64,000 bases of DNA from Echinometra lucunter (taxonomy: Eukaryota; Echinodermata; Echinoidea; Camarodonta; Echinometridae). The notes beneath the pieces are model-generated. The model worked only from the letters and a program-made list of their open reading frames with translations, made no database searches and was not told the origin of the DNA. Where the stretch lies: assembly GCA_029962745.1 (NCBI GenBank), contig CM057161.1, forward strand, positions 3,492,521-3,556,520, given 5' to 3'. This document shows positions 48,370 to 61,657 of the stretch, in pieces. The first letter of the stretch is position 1. Each line of letters opens with the position of its first letter. The position numbers and the translations under genes were made by a program.

Positions 48370-49774
48370 ATACTGTACTAGTCGGCTAGATAATTTACAA
48401 ACCTAAATATTTCTTTGCGAAGATTTTTTTTCATTAATGATGATAATACTACTACTAATAATAACATTGGCTTCTTGCATAGCGCCCAGGTCCGTCATGT
48501 CTGACGGAGATGCTCATGGCGCTCCAAACATTATTACCCCGGTCATCATAGCTTAGATTTGGGTTCCTATGTGGTTAATGAATATTTTCAGCTTTGTTGC
48601 ATAACAACAACTTTGAGCAAGTTTCATAATTTGCATTAATATATATAAATACAGGTTATGCCGGCCAAGACAACTTAAATGTATTATACGGAATGTGTAA
48701 AATGATCCCTGTATGTTAATTGTGTAAGTGCGGTGATACAGCATTTTAATCTAACTTAATAGTGCTGTTCATCTATAGTGAATTCAGCCTGTGATGAAAC
48801 GTAACAAGGTAAATTCATGTATGATACTTCCATAAAATATGAGTTTTGTTGAGGCCTATTAATTTTAAATATATTTTTTGAAATTATAAGGAAGTCCCCT
48901 TCCACCATGCCCACGGTGTGAAGCTTTTTTCTTTTTCATTATGAAATTATGTGATTTGGTGCATACATTATATGCCGATTTGTATGTACTATAAGGAGAA
49001 ATATTATGATTTTGTACTCTAATAACTATTTTGTAGTAATTGCAATATGTACCTCAGAAATATTGAATCAAGTATACACATGTTGCTAGCAAATTATATT
49101 CTACAATAATAGACAGTGCGCAGTACACTCACGTCAACAGTATACGCACAACAACCAATATGATATATTTTGGAGCTACAGTAAACTGAGCGACATGATA
49201 CGGAGCTCACCAGGTGACATGAGGAGAATAAATTCTCCATGGATTATTGTATTCCCTCAAAATAATCATTTTGTTCACTCTAACTGATCATTTCACACCC
49301 TCCCAACATCACTGCCTTTCCTAATAACTTTTGTGATCCCTCCAAATAACTACTGCGTCCCCTTGCAATATTGTTGACGGCCGTTATATTGGGTGGGCGC
49401 GGATTTACTGTATAAGTACCATTATTTTGGGCAGGGGAATGACCTGTATTATCATCCCCCAATGATTCACGATAAATATGACATGGCCGTTTTTAATCCC
49501 CTCAAAAGGCGAAATAAAGAAAGAAAATGGGTAAACAGTTAAAAGTAAACTCAATGAAGAAAACAGAAAACCCTGGGAGCGCTCACTCGTTTTGCTCGCT
49601 TTCATTTCACGTATCTCAACAAATGCCAGTTATGATCCTAATGAAAGGAAATCGGTACACATCTTGTCTTTCTAATGTTATACTAGGGAGTTGGAAGGGG
49701 AGATCTCCCTGGTTATACTATCCTTCTACTAATAAAATGTTTGTCAAATAATTGCACACACTTAGAAAGAAAAG

Positions 49775-50110
49775 TTGAGTGTTGCACCCTAAATGCAACA
49801 CTTGCAGCACCTTTCATGAAAAAGGTGCAAAGATGCATCATTTTGTATGTCTTGTTTGCTCCAGGAAGTGCCCGTCTGCTCCCTTAAAGATGCAACTTCG
49901 CGCCTTTAAGAATGCAGAAATTTTTGCATTCAAAAGGGTACAAATTTGCACCTTTCCTGAAGGGTACAACTCTAGCCACTGCACCTTAAAGGTACATTTT
50001 GCATCCTTAAGGGTGCATGGTTGTACCCATAAAGGTGCAAAGTGCTTTAGGGTGCAAAGTTGTACTCATAAAGGAGCTCCCACTGTTCCATTTGAAGGGT
50101 GCAAAATTGA
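49775..50110. repeat. GGGTGCAAA / GTTGTACCC palindromic cluster
   Basis: Many short copies of AAGGGTGCAAA, AAAGGTGCAAAG and their complements in both orientations. The pattern keeps one frame open for 138 codons (49779-50195), but the product is a Cys/Lys/His-rich echo of the repeat. Confidence 0.7.
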
Positions 50111-51279
50111 ACCCGTTTTTTTCTTAGTGCAAGGAGTCGAAGGGCATGACCTAAAACAGAAAAAAAAATTTCAAGAGAGTATCGCTTATACTTAATTGCC
50201 TATTAATGTCATACCAAATATGAGAAAGGAAAGTAAAAATACATTGCCAAGATAATGAGAATGAAGTAACAATACACTATAACCTGTTCTTATTATTTTA
50301 AAAACCAATTTTTCCTCGTTCTGCTCGCTCTTAAAGTATAAATATGGTCAAACACCAGACACTCCTGTTCCCTCAGCAAGATGTCCGGATATTACAGTAG
50401 TTTTGCAGAGGTGTGCAAGTATTCTCGAATTCTGTGGGGGAGTGCGTCATACAGTCATCTAGTTTATTTAGGTAGAAGATTGTTTCTATCGCTTATAAAA
50501 CATGAAAACCGGGTGCCAAACAATTACCCAAATAGCCATATATTTGGCAATTAGGTGATCATATATTACATGTATTCAGATTTCTTTGAGGCCCATGGAG
50601 TAGTATAAATTTTTCTTTGCTTGCTGCGCTCTCTTGAATAACATTTAGACACACGATAGTATGGAGGGCAATTTGGACATGTACGCGAGTTGACTGAATA
50701 GATAATTTACATACTTATAGACAGGCCTATGGTGCATTTTGAAGACAAAATTTATTTCGTCGCTTGCTTGGCTCGCTCGTCATATTTCTAATCGGGGTTA
50801 TATTGAACAGGCAAAAATAATTGGACCATTGAGGTGTTAGAATAGAGTTATATTTGAAAGGGAGGTGACCGATTATACCATTGAAGACAAAATGCTAGTT
50901 TTTCATCAAAATAGTGGGGTTTTTTTGGTGTTTTTTTTTAGTTTTAGTTGTTTGTTTTGTTTGTTTGTATGTTGTTGTTGTTGTTGTTGTTGTTGTTTTT
51001 GTTTTTTTTGGGGGGGGAGGTTAGCTCGTTTCGCTAGTTCGTTTAAAGAGTAGGGTTTAGACAGTAACAAAGTGCCGAAAAGTCATAATTGGCAGTCAGG
51101 TTGCCAAAGTCCTCATATGTGAATTTGATGATAACCATTTGCCAGACCCTTTCCCAGCTTGGTCGCTTCGCTTCCTCGCCAAGAATATTCCATAACTGGC
51201 AGTCAGAGAATATTCCATCATCCCCAACCACGAACACAAATCAACACCCCTGCGGTGTTAATGCAAGGGAACACAACAT

Positions 51280-54200
51280 GGAGGCCATTTTTAATTGGCT
51301 TAAGGGTGAATTTTATACAAATGTATGCAAATTAGGAGTTAAGGAATAGTTGTAAGCTGTTAATAATGATATAAGCATGTTCCTTGGGTCCATAAACATA
51401 CGTAGAGACACTGAAATCTATAGATGTATGCTAAATGGGTTTTGCTTGTCTACTGTAGTCAACATGGCGGCGCATAATCCTTAAGGATTATGTTTTCCCC
51501 TCATTTTCCCCCTTGTTTTCTTTCTCTCGCGTTTTTTGCGCCCCCTCAAAGTGCCACCCGGGGCACTTGCCCAACTTGCACCCCTAGATACGCCACTGAT
51601 TTTATGCAAATTTATGCAAATTAAGAGTCAGTGGATAGTTGCTAGTAATGCTATGATAAACCTCTTTCATCCCCTACCCTTGGATAAGCACAGTGAAATT
51701 AATTTTCTATGAGTATCAATTGAGGTAGAGTTTTAAAATGCAACTTGGCAGCCATTTTGAATGAGAAAAAGGCAAATCTTATGCAAATTTATGCAAATTA
51801 AGAGTCAGCAGATAGTTGCTAGTAATGCTGTGATAAATCTCTTTCATCCCCTAACCTTGGACACTGAAATTAACTTTCCATGAGTATCAATTGAGGTAGA
51901 GTTTCAAAATTCAACTTGGCAGCCATTTTTGAATTTTAAAAGGCTGATTTTATGCAAATGTATGCAAATTAGTAGTAAAGGAGTAGTTGTAAGCTGGTAA
52001 TAATGCCATAATTATGTTCCTTGACCTCGAAAACATAGGTAAAGATACAATAATTAGCTTCCTATGTGTCTCAGATCTATAGATATTGGTTAAAATAAGT
52101 TCTGCGTGTCTAATGTGGTCTAATATGGCGGCCATTTAAAACTGAAAACAGGGTTAATTATATGCATATTTATTCAAATTAAGAGTCAGTGGATAGTTAT
52201 AACTTGCTAGTAATAATACTATAACAATTTCCGCTCATCCCCTAACCATGGAAAATGACAATGAAATTAACATTACATGAGTATCATATGAGATAAAGGT
52301 TTAGATCATGCAAAATGGCAGCTAATTTGGTATGAAGAAGGCTAATTCTATGCAAATTTATGCAAATAAAGAGCTCAGGAGCAGCTGTAAGCCTGTAAGT
52401 ATGCCACAATCATGATCCTTGGCCCCAAAACATGGGTAAAGACACTACATTTAGCTATCTTTGTGTCTCAAATCTAGAGGTATTGGCTAAATTATAAGTT
52501 CTGCATGACATTATGTACTGTGGTCTGATATGGCGGCCGTTTAAAAGTGAAAAGGAATTAATAATATGAAAATTTATGCAAATTGAGAGTCAGTGAAGAG
52601 TTATAACCTATTGCAATGATAAATCTTCTTCATCTTCTAACCATGGATAAGGACACTAACAACAATTTTCCATGAGAATCAGTTAAGATACAGGTTTAAA
52701 CATGCAACATTATAGCAGCAATTTGGAATTGTTAAGGATTGATAATAGGCAAATTTATGCAAATTAAAAGTCAGTGGATAATTATAACTTGCTAGTACTA
52801 CTATAATAAATCTCCCTCATCCCCTTCTAACCATGGACAGGGACACTGATATTGACTTTCTATGAGTATCAGATGAGACAAAGCTTTAAGCATGCGGCAC
52901 GGCAGCCATTTCGAATTGAAAAAAGGGGTTAATATTATGCATACTTATGCAAATTAGGAGATACGGTGGTGATATTGCCAAAATCATGTTCCTTGACCCC
53001 CCCCCCCCCCCCGACATAGGTAAAGACACTAAATTTAGCTCTCTGTATGTCTCAGATCTAGAGATATAGGCTAAAATAGGTTTTGCGTGTATACTGTGGT
53101 CTGCAATGGCGCCCATTTAGAAGTGAAAGGGGGTTAATTTTTATGCAAATTTAGGCAAATTAAGAGTCAGTGGATAGTTGTAACTTACTTAGTAATGCTG
53201 ATAAATTTTCTTCATCCCCTACGCACAGATATAAGAACACTGACATTAACTTTCCATTAGTATCAATTGAGGAAGAGTTTTAAAATGCAACCTGGCAGCT
53301 ATTTTGAATAAAAAACCCCCTAATTTTATGCAAATTTACGCATATTAGGAGTTAAAGCGTAGTTGTCAGCTGGTAATAATGCCATAATCGTGTTTCTTGA
53401 CCCCCAGAACATAGGTAAAGACACTAGAATTAGCTTTCTACCTGTCTCGTATCTAGAGATATAGGCTAAAGTAGGTTCTGCGTGTTTACTCTGATATGGC
53501 CGCCATTTAGAAGTGCAAAGGGGTTAATTGTATGCAAATTTATGTAAAGTGAGAATCAGTGAATAGTTACAAATTGCTCTCAATCCCATGATAAATCTCT
53601 TTCATCCCCTAACCTTGGGTAAGGATACTAAAATTAACTTTCCATGCGTATCAATTGAGTTGAGTTTTAAAATGCAATTCGGGAGCCATTTTGAGTTTCA
53701 AAAAGGTTAATTTTATGCAAATTTATGCAAATTAGGGGTTAAAGAATTGTTGCAAGCTGGTAATAATGTCATAATCACCTTCCCTGACCCCGAAAACATA
53801 GGTAAAGGCACTAAAACTAGCTCTATACGTGTTTCAGATCTAGAGATATAGGCTAAAATGCAACTTGGCAGCCATTTTGAATTTCAAAAAGGCTAATTTT
53901 ATGCAAATTTATGCAAATTAGGAGTTAAGGAGTAGTTGTAAGCTGGTAATAATGCCATAATCATGTTCCTTGACCCCAGAAACATAGGTAAAGACACCAA
54001 AATTAGCTTTCTACGTGTCTCGGATGTAGAGATATGGGCTAAAGTATGTTCTGCGTGTTTAATGTGGTCTGAAATGGCCGCCATTTAGATGTGGAAGGGG
54101 GTTAATTGTATGCAAATTTATGCAAATTAAGAGTCAGTGGATAGGTATAACTTGCTAGTAATGCTTATAAATCGTCTTCATCCCCAAACGATGGATATAA

Positions 54201-54540
54201 GGGCATTGAAATTAACTTTCCATGAGTATCAGATGAGATTTAGTTTTTAAAATGCAACTTGGGAGCCATTTTGAATTTTAAAAAGGCTAATTTTATGCAA
54301 ATTTATGCAAATTAGGAGTTAAGGAGTAGTTGTAAGCTGGTAATAATGCCACAATCATGTTTCTTGACCCCGAAAACATAGGTAAAGACACTAAAATTAG
54401 CTCTCTACGTGTCTCATATCTAGAGATATAGGCTAAAATAGGTTCTCTGTGTCTCACCATGTCTACTGAAGTCTGAAATGGCGGCCATTTTGAATTTATG
54501 CAAATTAGGCATTGATCCACCACTTCAATTTTTGTTAATT
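51280..54540. repeat. right arm tandem array of the foldback element (about 190-bp monomers)
   Basis: About sixteen monomers. Type A has AAGCTGGTAATAATGCCATA and TAGGTAAAGACACTAAAATT; type B has AAGAGTCAGTGGATAGTT and TTTCATCCCCTAACC. Most end in a ATGGCGGCCATTT or TGGCAGCCATTTTGAAT box. The repeats are imperfect, which suggests age. Confidence 0.85.
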
Positions 54541-54790
54541 TTTAGTATGTTGTTTTTATGGCTATTCCAGATTATATTCAAGTGGAATCGTTTCTGTTGC
54601 AATTAGTTCTGGGTTTTTTCATATTTTGACTGTACTACTCCCCCTCTCTCTCTCTGCAATGTCTACACTCATTCATCAACCCTATTTACATTTGATTTTA
54701 CCCTTTCCAATCTTCAATGCTATTTTGTTTATTTCTCATTTTCACTTCAATAATTGAACCCGCTGCCAACAGATGCAGCATGCGTTGAAC

Positions 54791-54996
54791 ACTCTTAAAA
54801 ATGCGGGGTCAGAATGACCCGGAGAAGAGTCCGTTGGGTCACACTCCGTTCTGGGTCAAAATATGACCAGGAATAGGGTCATGAAGACTTGCTTCTGGGT
54901 CACATCTGACTTTATTCTGGGTCATTATTTGATACGGAACAAAAAGTGGCCCCAATGGACTCTTTTCCGGGTCAATCTGACCACGCATTTTTGAGA
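54791..54996. mobile_element. GGGTCA-rich palindromic MITE
   Basis: The ends ACTCTTAAAAATGCGGGGTC and GACCACGCATTTTTGAGAGG are inverted. Inside, GGGTCA and TGACCC recur about nine times, with AGAGTCCGTTGGGTCA mirrored by CCAATGGACTCTTTTCCGGG. Confidence 0.8.
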
Positions 54997-57322
54997 GGAA
55001 CTTTGTTAAAGGAAAAAAAAAATTGTATCAGACCAACAGAGCTTCAGAATATTGAATAAAAACAACTTCTGCTATGCACTCCTCGCTGAAGCATGATCAC
55101 ATAGTTTAGGTTACTCAAGAGTCGAATCCACATTCCCCACCATGGCAGGTGTCCAACTCCTTCAAAATGTCCATTAACAATAATAGAATTTGTATATTCA
55201 TATTGTGCAGTTTCTATAGAAGAGAACTCAATGAGGAATAAAATAATTACACCAATAATTAAATAACACTGCCACGACACTGACATTTCCATCACAGCAA
55301 CAATTTGAACTTGATATCAAAACGAGACTGAAACACATGTGGGTAAAGAACATAACTTTTAATTTTCATACACCATGCCTGATAGGATATCATTTACCTT
55401 TAAAAACATAAATCTCTGGCAGATTATCATAATATGTTGAAATATACAAACTATATCTTTTACAATAACTTGTAAATGAGAGGCGCGTTTCCCCGCTCCC
55501 AATCACCCTATCCCATCCATTTTTGTTTTCCAATTCTGTCTAATTTCTTAAATCCAAAATTTTGTACAAGGGATATTTTCACATATTTAATGACCAAGGG
55601 TTTTTAGAAAGGTCCAAAATTTCATCCAGAGCAAAAGTAATATGTAAATAACATCAGGTTTGACAATTTTGAATTTCAAACAGGAAAACACTTGGCACTT
55701 TCCTTCAAACACACAAAGTATTCTACAACTTTCAATTGATCACAGATTATGAAATATATTTTCTTACTTATTGCATGAATAATGAGATAATGATTAATAC
55801 TGCCCACAACTGTTACCTGAATGTGGTCAGATAACTTCCAATCAACCTTTCCGACTAAGTTTCATATAGATAAGAACAGCAGATTTCACCAAGTAAATGG
55901 AATAACAAGACAATAAAGGAGAGAAAAAAATAGAAGTGAAAAATGGGGGGGGGGGGGGGGTTAAAGGCATTGGTTAACATTGTTATAATTTTAAAACACT
56001 CATTTTGCTACTTGAAAATGGGATAAACATAAGGGTTATAGTGTAAAAATACCAGTCTGACAGTTTCAAAGAATAATATCCACAGGAAGTTTTCTTAAAT
56101 ATTAAAAATGTGAACCAATGTTTGAAAAATATAAAAGGATTGACTGCACAGACTAGACGTAAGGAGTGCGCATGTGCGTATTGTGTGTTGGTGTATCACG
56201 TGAAGGGAGGCAAATAACGTTTTTTTTTAATTCGCGCAAAACAGTCCTCTTATTTATTATCTCTGAGAACAAAAATAACGAAATTGTAGTTTGCGTCTTA
56301 ATAACAGTTTTTCATTCAAATGATGGTTGGTTTCAGGGTTTTTGAGTACAAATACAAGTACTAATACACATGTTTATATTAGTTTGAGAATATTTTAAAT
56401 CGACTGTTCACAAAGTTAGCCAATACCTTTAAATCTTCATGAGTACAATTAGTAAAATACAAGTGTATTGGGGGGATACATCAATGCAATCATGTAAAAT
56501 ATTTTCATGTAAGACATTTCGAACATAGGCACTTGAAATGCAAATTAAGCTCTGGAAGATTTTACTGAATAACAAATGTCAAGTTATGGTCAAATTATCA
56601 AAGCAAGTATGATTTGTCATAAATATTGCACAAAAATTCGGCACCATGATCCAGGATTATGAAGTACATTGATGAGCATCTAACATATTATAATATGTAC
56701 ATAGAGAGAGAGAGAGAGAAAGAGAAGGAAAAAAAGAAAATAAACAAAATGCTAGTACATTATGATAATGTTTGAAAATAGAAAATAAGATACTTTCATT
56801 ATTGAACAATGCTAAACTTCCAACAGTCAAATACCTGTACATGACAAAGTATAGACATAAATATTCCATTCATTCTTCGTATTTACATGTAGTACAAAGT
56901 GAGAATAATTCCCTCAAAGAATATATATATTTTTTCATATATGAAACCTGCATTCAAATGAATAAATTCAAAAGTTTCGGGGGGCAGTTTTGTCCCATAA
57001 ATTACCAATCATATCTAAGATTTTTAGTACATGTCTATCTGACCATGCTGATAGCCCTACAATTTGAATCAGGTGTACAGTATTGTAAGAATAAAATGAA
57101 ATTGTCACATCATTGACAATTCCATCATGCAAACCTAAAATAATTGGTAGTGTATAGGATAGACTTACCCTCAGATATTTTCAAAACCTATACTGCTAAA
57201 GTACTGTAAATCATGGAATCAAGAGGAAGGACATCTTTGAAGGCTTTGGTTGCATGTGTGTGTGTGTATTACTCAAGTGTAATTAAAGGCACAATCAGAT
57301 AGTGTTATTATGTTAGTGTACC

Positions 57323-57361
<39 letters not shown>

Positions 57362-57596
57362 ACATATGGGCAGAAAAATTGGAGGGGGGGGGGGTGGGGG
57401 AAAGAAGTGTTTGATCGGTCCCCAACCAGTTTTGTTGGGGGACACAATATCAAACGTCAAATATATAAATTGTCAGAGAATTTGGGAGTAAAAATGCATG
57501 CTAGTCAGAAAAGTCTGGATGCGCCTCCTTCACATTTGAGGACAGATTTCTACCCATGAATAGACCATAGCTAGAAATATCACTGAAGGTGATTAA
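54997..57596. other. non-coding stretch containing one MITE
   Basis: Apart from the MITE at 55961-56432, a G-run (55945-55960) and a (CA)n tract near 57325, nothing is recognised. A minus-strand open frame at 55044-55295 is unlike any family I know. Confidence 0.4.
55961..56432. mobile_element. TTAA-AGGCATTGG MITE, copy 2 (inverted)
   Basis: TTAAAGGCATTGGTTAACAT at the left and GTTAGCCAATACCTTTAA at the right. The interior is the reverse complement of 28213-28664. Confidence 0.82.
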
Positions 57597-58208
57597 TAGG
57601 GTGATGTTCGTTATTCCAAAGGTTCGATATTCCGAAGGTTCCTTATTCCGAAACACATAAATTGCGCATACCTAGATGTTCGTTAGTCCGAAAATTAAAA
57701 AGGGTTCATTAATCAGAACATTTGTGGTGTTTAATATTCCGAAGGTTCATTAGTCTGAAAATAAAATAAGATTCGTTATTCCGAAGGTGAATCGATAATC
57801 CAAAAATGAAATAAGGTTCGTTAATCCGAAAATGAAACAAGGTTCGTTATTCCGAAGGTTTGATAGTCCGAAAATGAAATAAGGTTTGTTATTCCGATGG
57901 TTCGTTAATCCGAAAATGAAACAAGGTTCATTATTCCAAAGGTTCGATAATTGGAAAATGAAATAAGGTTCGTTGGTACGAAAATAACTAATGAACTAAT
58001 GAACCTTATATCATTTTAGGATTTATGAACCTTCGGAATAATGAACCTTATTTCGTTTTCGAATTAACAAACCTTCGGAATAAAGAACTTTTTTCATTTT
58101 CGGACTAACGAACCTTAGGAATAATGAACCTCATTTCATTTTCGAAATAACGAACCTTCGAAGTATTCGAACCTTCAGAATAAGGAACCCTCGAAATAAC
58201 GAGCTGTA
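57597..58208. repeat. foldback array of TTCGTTATTCCGAAGG units
   Basis: Left units (57600-57985) read GGTTCGTTATTCCGAAGG or GTCCGAAAATGAAATAAGG. Right units (57990-58205) read the reverse complement (ACCTTCGGAATAATGAACCT). The period is about 35-60 bp. No coding content. Confidence 0.88.
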
Positions 58209-58484
58209 AACAATTAATACCCCTGCCCCAATGTGTGTGCTAAATTGCTCGAAAAATGAGGAAGTAGTTTGATTCGCAATATTTCCCCCTGTTTTTTATT
58301 GCTATGATATGCCATTACCATGGCAACACAGTTTCCGACACATGAAAAAAACATGTCTTGCACATCTTCACAACAAGACCAATGTGTGTGCAAAATTTCA
58401 TGAGCATTGCTCAAAAATTGAGAAGTACTTCAATCCGCAATATTTGCAATGGACCGACTGCCCGCCCGACCAACCAACCATACG
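58209..58484 (+). repeat. dispersed repeat, family B, copy 2
   Basis: Second copy of 2300-2582, directly after the foldback array. It shares ATATGCCATTACCATGGCAA. Confidence 0.75.
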
Positions 58485-60126
58485 CAGATTCCTATATACA
58501 CCCCCCCCCCCCTTCAAACTTTTTTTTGGCGGGGGTATAAAAATATCAATACCAACCCCCTCTGATGAAAGGAGGAGAGGAGCCCTGATTTACATGTAAA
58601 CAGTATATCGCTGTAATGATTGTGTAAGGTAAAACACATGAATGTAGACTGATGTCATCATGGGAAAAATGTATATGACACAACATATGTAGAGTTCACA
58701 AAAAAAGCAGCATCTTTAGAGATAATGGAGAAAATATGAAATTTAGTGTACAAAACACATTAAGAGTAGTCCACAAAAATCTGCCATTTCATTTTGAAGA
58801 CTTTTCAAACTTTCATAACTTTCTCATTTCATAACCAATTTTGATGAAACTTTTAAAAAATTGCTTCTCTGTCCTCTCTTTTCATTAAAATTGATTTTTT
58901 TTCCCCAGGTTTTTATTCTCCTTTAACCATATGAATATTCAAATTCTTATAGACTTAATACCACCCAGCTTCCGTAGAAAACAGGGTAAGAATGTATTTA
59001 TGATGTGAACAACTTTACAGAGATAAATATTGGTTGTTGTTTGTTTCTTTTTGTTGTTTATACCATCTCCCCATCATACAAATTTATTATGAACTTAAAC
59101 AGCAAAGTCAATCTCTATAAATATTCTTTAATTTGTCATATTCTTGCCCATTTGATGGTTTTGATTAATTAGTGGTGGTGGGGGGGGGGGGGGGGCAGGA
59201 ATGCAGCCTGGACTTTAACCCATCACATTTAAGACAGAATAATTTTATGACACACACACGTACACACACACACACACACATTTGACATGGTTCACGTTCA
59301 ATTGTACTGCCCATGTGAGTACTGTATGTCGCCAAGATGCCTGAAATCTAAACTACATGTGTATTTCACTGAAATACAAATGGCGTAAATATTCAATATT
59401 GAATATTGAATGACAAGTGCCGTTAAACCAAAACAACAAGAACATAAAGTAGAAAGTACATGTACAGGTAGTGTCACCATTACAGACTAAATATCGGAGT
59501 GAGAAGCAAAGAAATAGTTGATCTATTATTATAACATATCTCTTACAATCTTCTTGAATCTTGACTACACAGATAATAGCATTTTAAGGTATAACATAGA
59601 ATGGCAAGTAAATAAAATACAACTTGAGAAGATTGACATAATTTTGTAGGGGAAACTATGTAAGATGGTGAGTAGCTGACTAATGCTCCGATAAGGGTTG
59701 AAACATAAATGACTTCAGTGATTAAGCCATGGGTCATGATCTTGGAGCAACTTCTCTTGCACAAAATAATCTCTACGGTCATTACAAACAATACTAACCT
59801 TATGTGTCTTCACTAAAGCTGCTACGCGAAACCATTTGACCAAGACCAAAGAAAAAATAACTCTTTTATAGGCCTTTCTAGCAGTGAGATGTGTCCAAGT
59901 GCAAACTAGCCATGGAAAGTTTGAGGAGTTTCACCAAGGGCTCTCCTATGTTTTGGCTAATAGGGGCCACTTGATATGGGCCATCATCAAACATCCTCAA
60001 CTGCATTTTAGTCCCAGTCTGCCCGTGCCTCCTGCTTAACTCAGGGAATATAAGAACCAAAGGCCAAAAGGGATCCAAGGTTTATAAAACATTGAGAAGC
60101 ATCAAGAGAGTTAATCCAGTTGCAGA

Positions 60127-60241
60127 TTATCCGTCAATAAGAGCGAAAGTACTTTCAGATGAGACGGATTTCCGGCAGTAACCTAAAAGAAGACTCTCTG
60201 CTTTGCCCAAGACATCGACCAGATCAAGTTTCTGAGCCAGT
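60127..60241 (-). CDS. TBC-protein last coding exon
   Basis: 115 nt. Acceptor with a long pyrimidine tract (TTTTTGTCATCTAG). Encodes LAQKLDLVDVLGKAESLLLG, then YCRKSVSSESTFALIDG and TAA. It starts in phase 2 and completes Gly with the previous exon. Confidence 0.78.
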
Positions 60242-60924
60242 CTAGATGACAAAAAGGATAATAAAAGGACAATGAATACTATAAAATCATCATTAATACA
60301 ATGACCATCATAAACTTAAACATCATCATCACAATTATTAAAAATATGACCAATCGTAGATGTGAACATATCCCATAATCAATGCTTTAAATCCTCAACA
60401 TGATCAATATCATCATAACATCATCATAATACAAATTAAGTTGTCAACTTCATCAATACTAGTATATAGCATCAACTCATCACCAATACCATCTTCCTTA
60501 TTTTCACCACATAATAATCCTCATAATCATTATCATCAACATCATCACCATTATAATCACCATCATCATCATCTTATATGCCAACCTACTAAAGTAAAAA
60601 TTAGCAAAAAACTCCTGGCAAGATTAGGAATAGAATACATTTTGACCGTATGTAGGTTTACAGAAAATAGAGGAGTCTAGCAATAATATTTGCAGGCCAA
60701 AAATTAGGAATGATTCCTCCAAAACAAAATGGTTAGCAGCTATGCATCATCATAATCTTCACAACCATGATTATCATCCCCATCATCGCTATTTTCATCA
60801 CCATGACAACACAACTCACCAGTTCACTATCTGATGATACTGGCAGCATCATCATTCTCTCTCATTTTGTTCCTATTGTACTCCTGTTAGAATTGTGACA
60901 CAAACAAACAACTCAAAGGAGTAC

Positions 60925-60961
<37 letters not shown>

Positions 60962-61004
60962 GGTGCTTGTAGAATTGTGACACAAACAAACAACTCAAAG
61001 GAGT

Positions 61005-61058
<54 letters not shown>

Positions 61059-61141
61059 CATTATCATCATCATCACCATCATCATCATGCTTGTAGAATT
61101 GTGACACAAACAAACAACTCAAAGGAGTACTCATCATCATT

Positions 61142-61187
<46 letters not shown>

Positions 61188-61253
61188 CCATCATCATCAT
61201 GCTTGTAGAATTGTGACACAAACAAACAACTCAAAGGAGTACTCATCATCATT

Positions 61254-61291
<38 letters not shown>

Positions 61292-61367
61292 TATCATCAT
61301 CATCACCATCATCATCATGCTTGTAGAATTGTGACACAAACAACTCAAAGGAGTACTCATCATCATT

Positions 61368-61399
<32 letters not shown>

Positions 61400-61531
61400 G
61401 ATGCTTGTAGAATTGTGACACAAACAAACAACTCAAAGGAGTACTCATCATCATCATCATCATCATCACCATCATCATCATGCTTGTAGAATTGTGACAC
61501 AAACAAACAACTCAAATTAGTACTCATCATC

Positions 61532-61563
<32 letters not shown>

Positions 61564-61623
61564 CATCACCATCATCATCATGCTTGTAGAATTGTGACAC
61601 AAACAAACAACTCAAAGGAGTAC

Positions 61624-61657
<34 letters not shown>

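Larger units (their letters stand above)
46744..54637. mobile_element. 7.9-kb foldback element with subrepeat-built arms
   Basis: The outer ends AGTACAGTCGAAATACGA and CATATTTTGACTGTACT are inverted, and the complementarity runs inward through TTGAAGTGGTGGATCAATGC and beyond. The left arm (to about 47740) has about five, and the right arm (about 51280-54540) about sixteen, monomers of about 190 bp of two alternating types. Most contain ATGCAAATTTATGCAAATTA and a TGGCGGCCATTT-like stretch. The centre (about 47750-51270) holds a nested MITE and an AAGGGTGCAAA palindrome cluster. No transposase was recognised. Sea urchins are known to carry TU foldback elements with long arms of tandem subrepeats; membership here is inference. 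Confidence 0.8.

Noticed and set aside
49779..50195. 138-codon open frame rich in Cys, His and Lys
   Set aside because: Produced by repeated AAGGGTGCAAA words; no family resemblance.
55044..55295. 83-codon minus-strand open frame with one membrane-like segment
   Set aside because: No recognisable family, no splice support, surrounded by non-coding AT-rich DNA.
60873..61602. Met/Asp/His-rich open frames with repeated YSFELFVCVTIL
   Set aside because: The open frames come from (CAT)n. The recurring peptide is real exon homology but the units lack start, acceptor and continuous frame, so they are not separate proteins.
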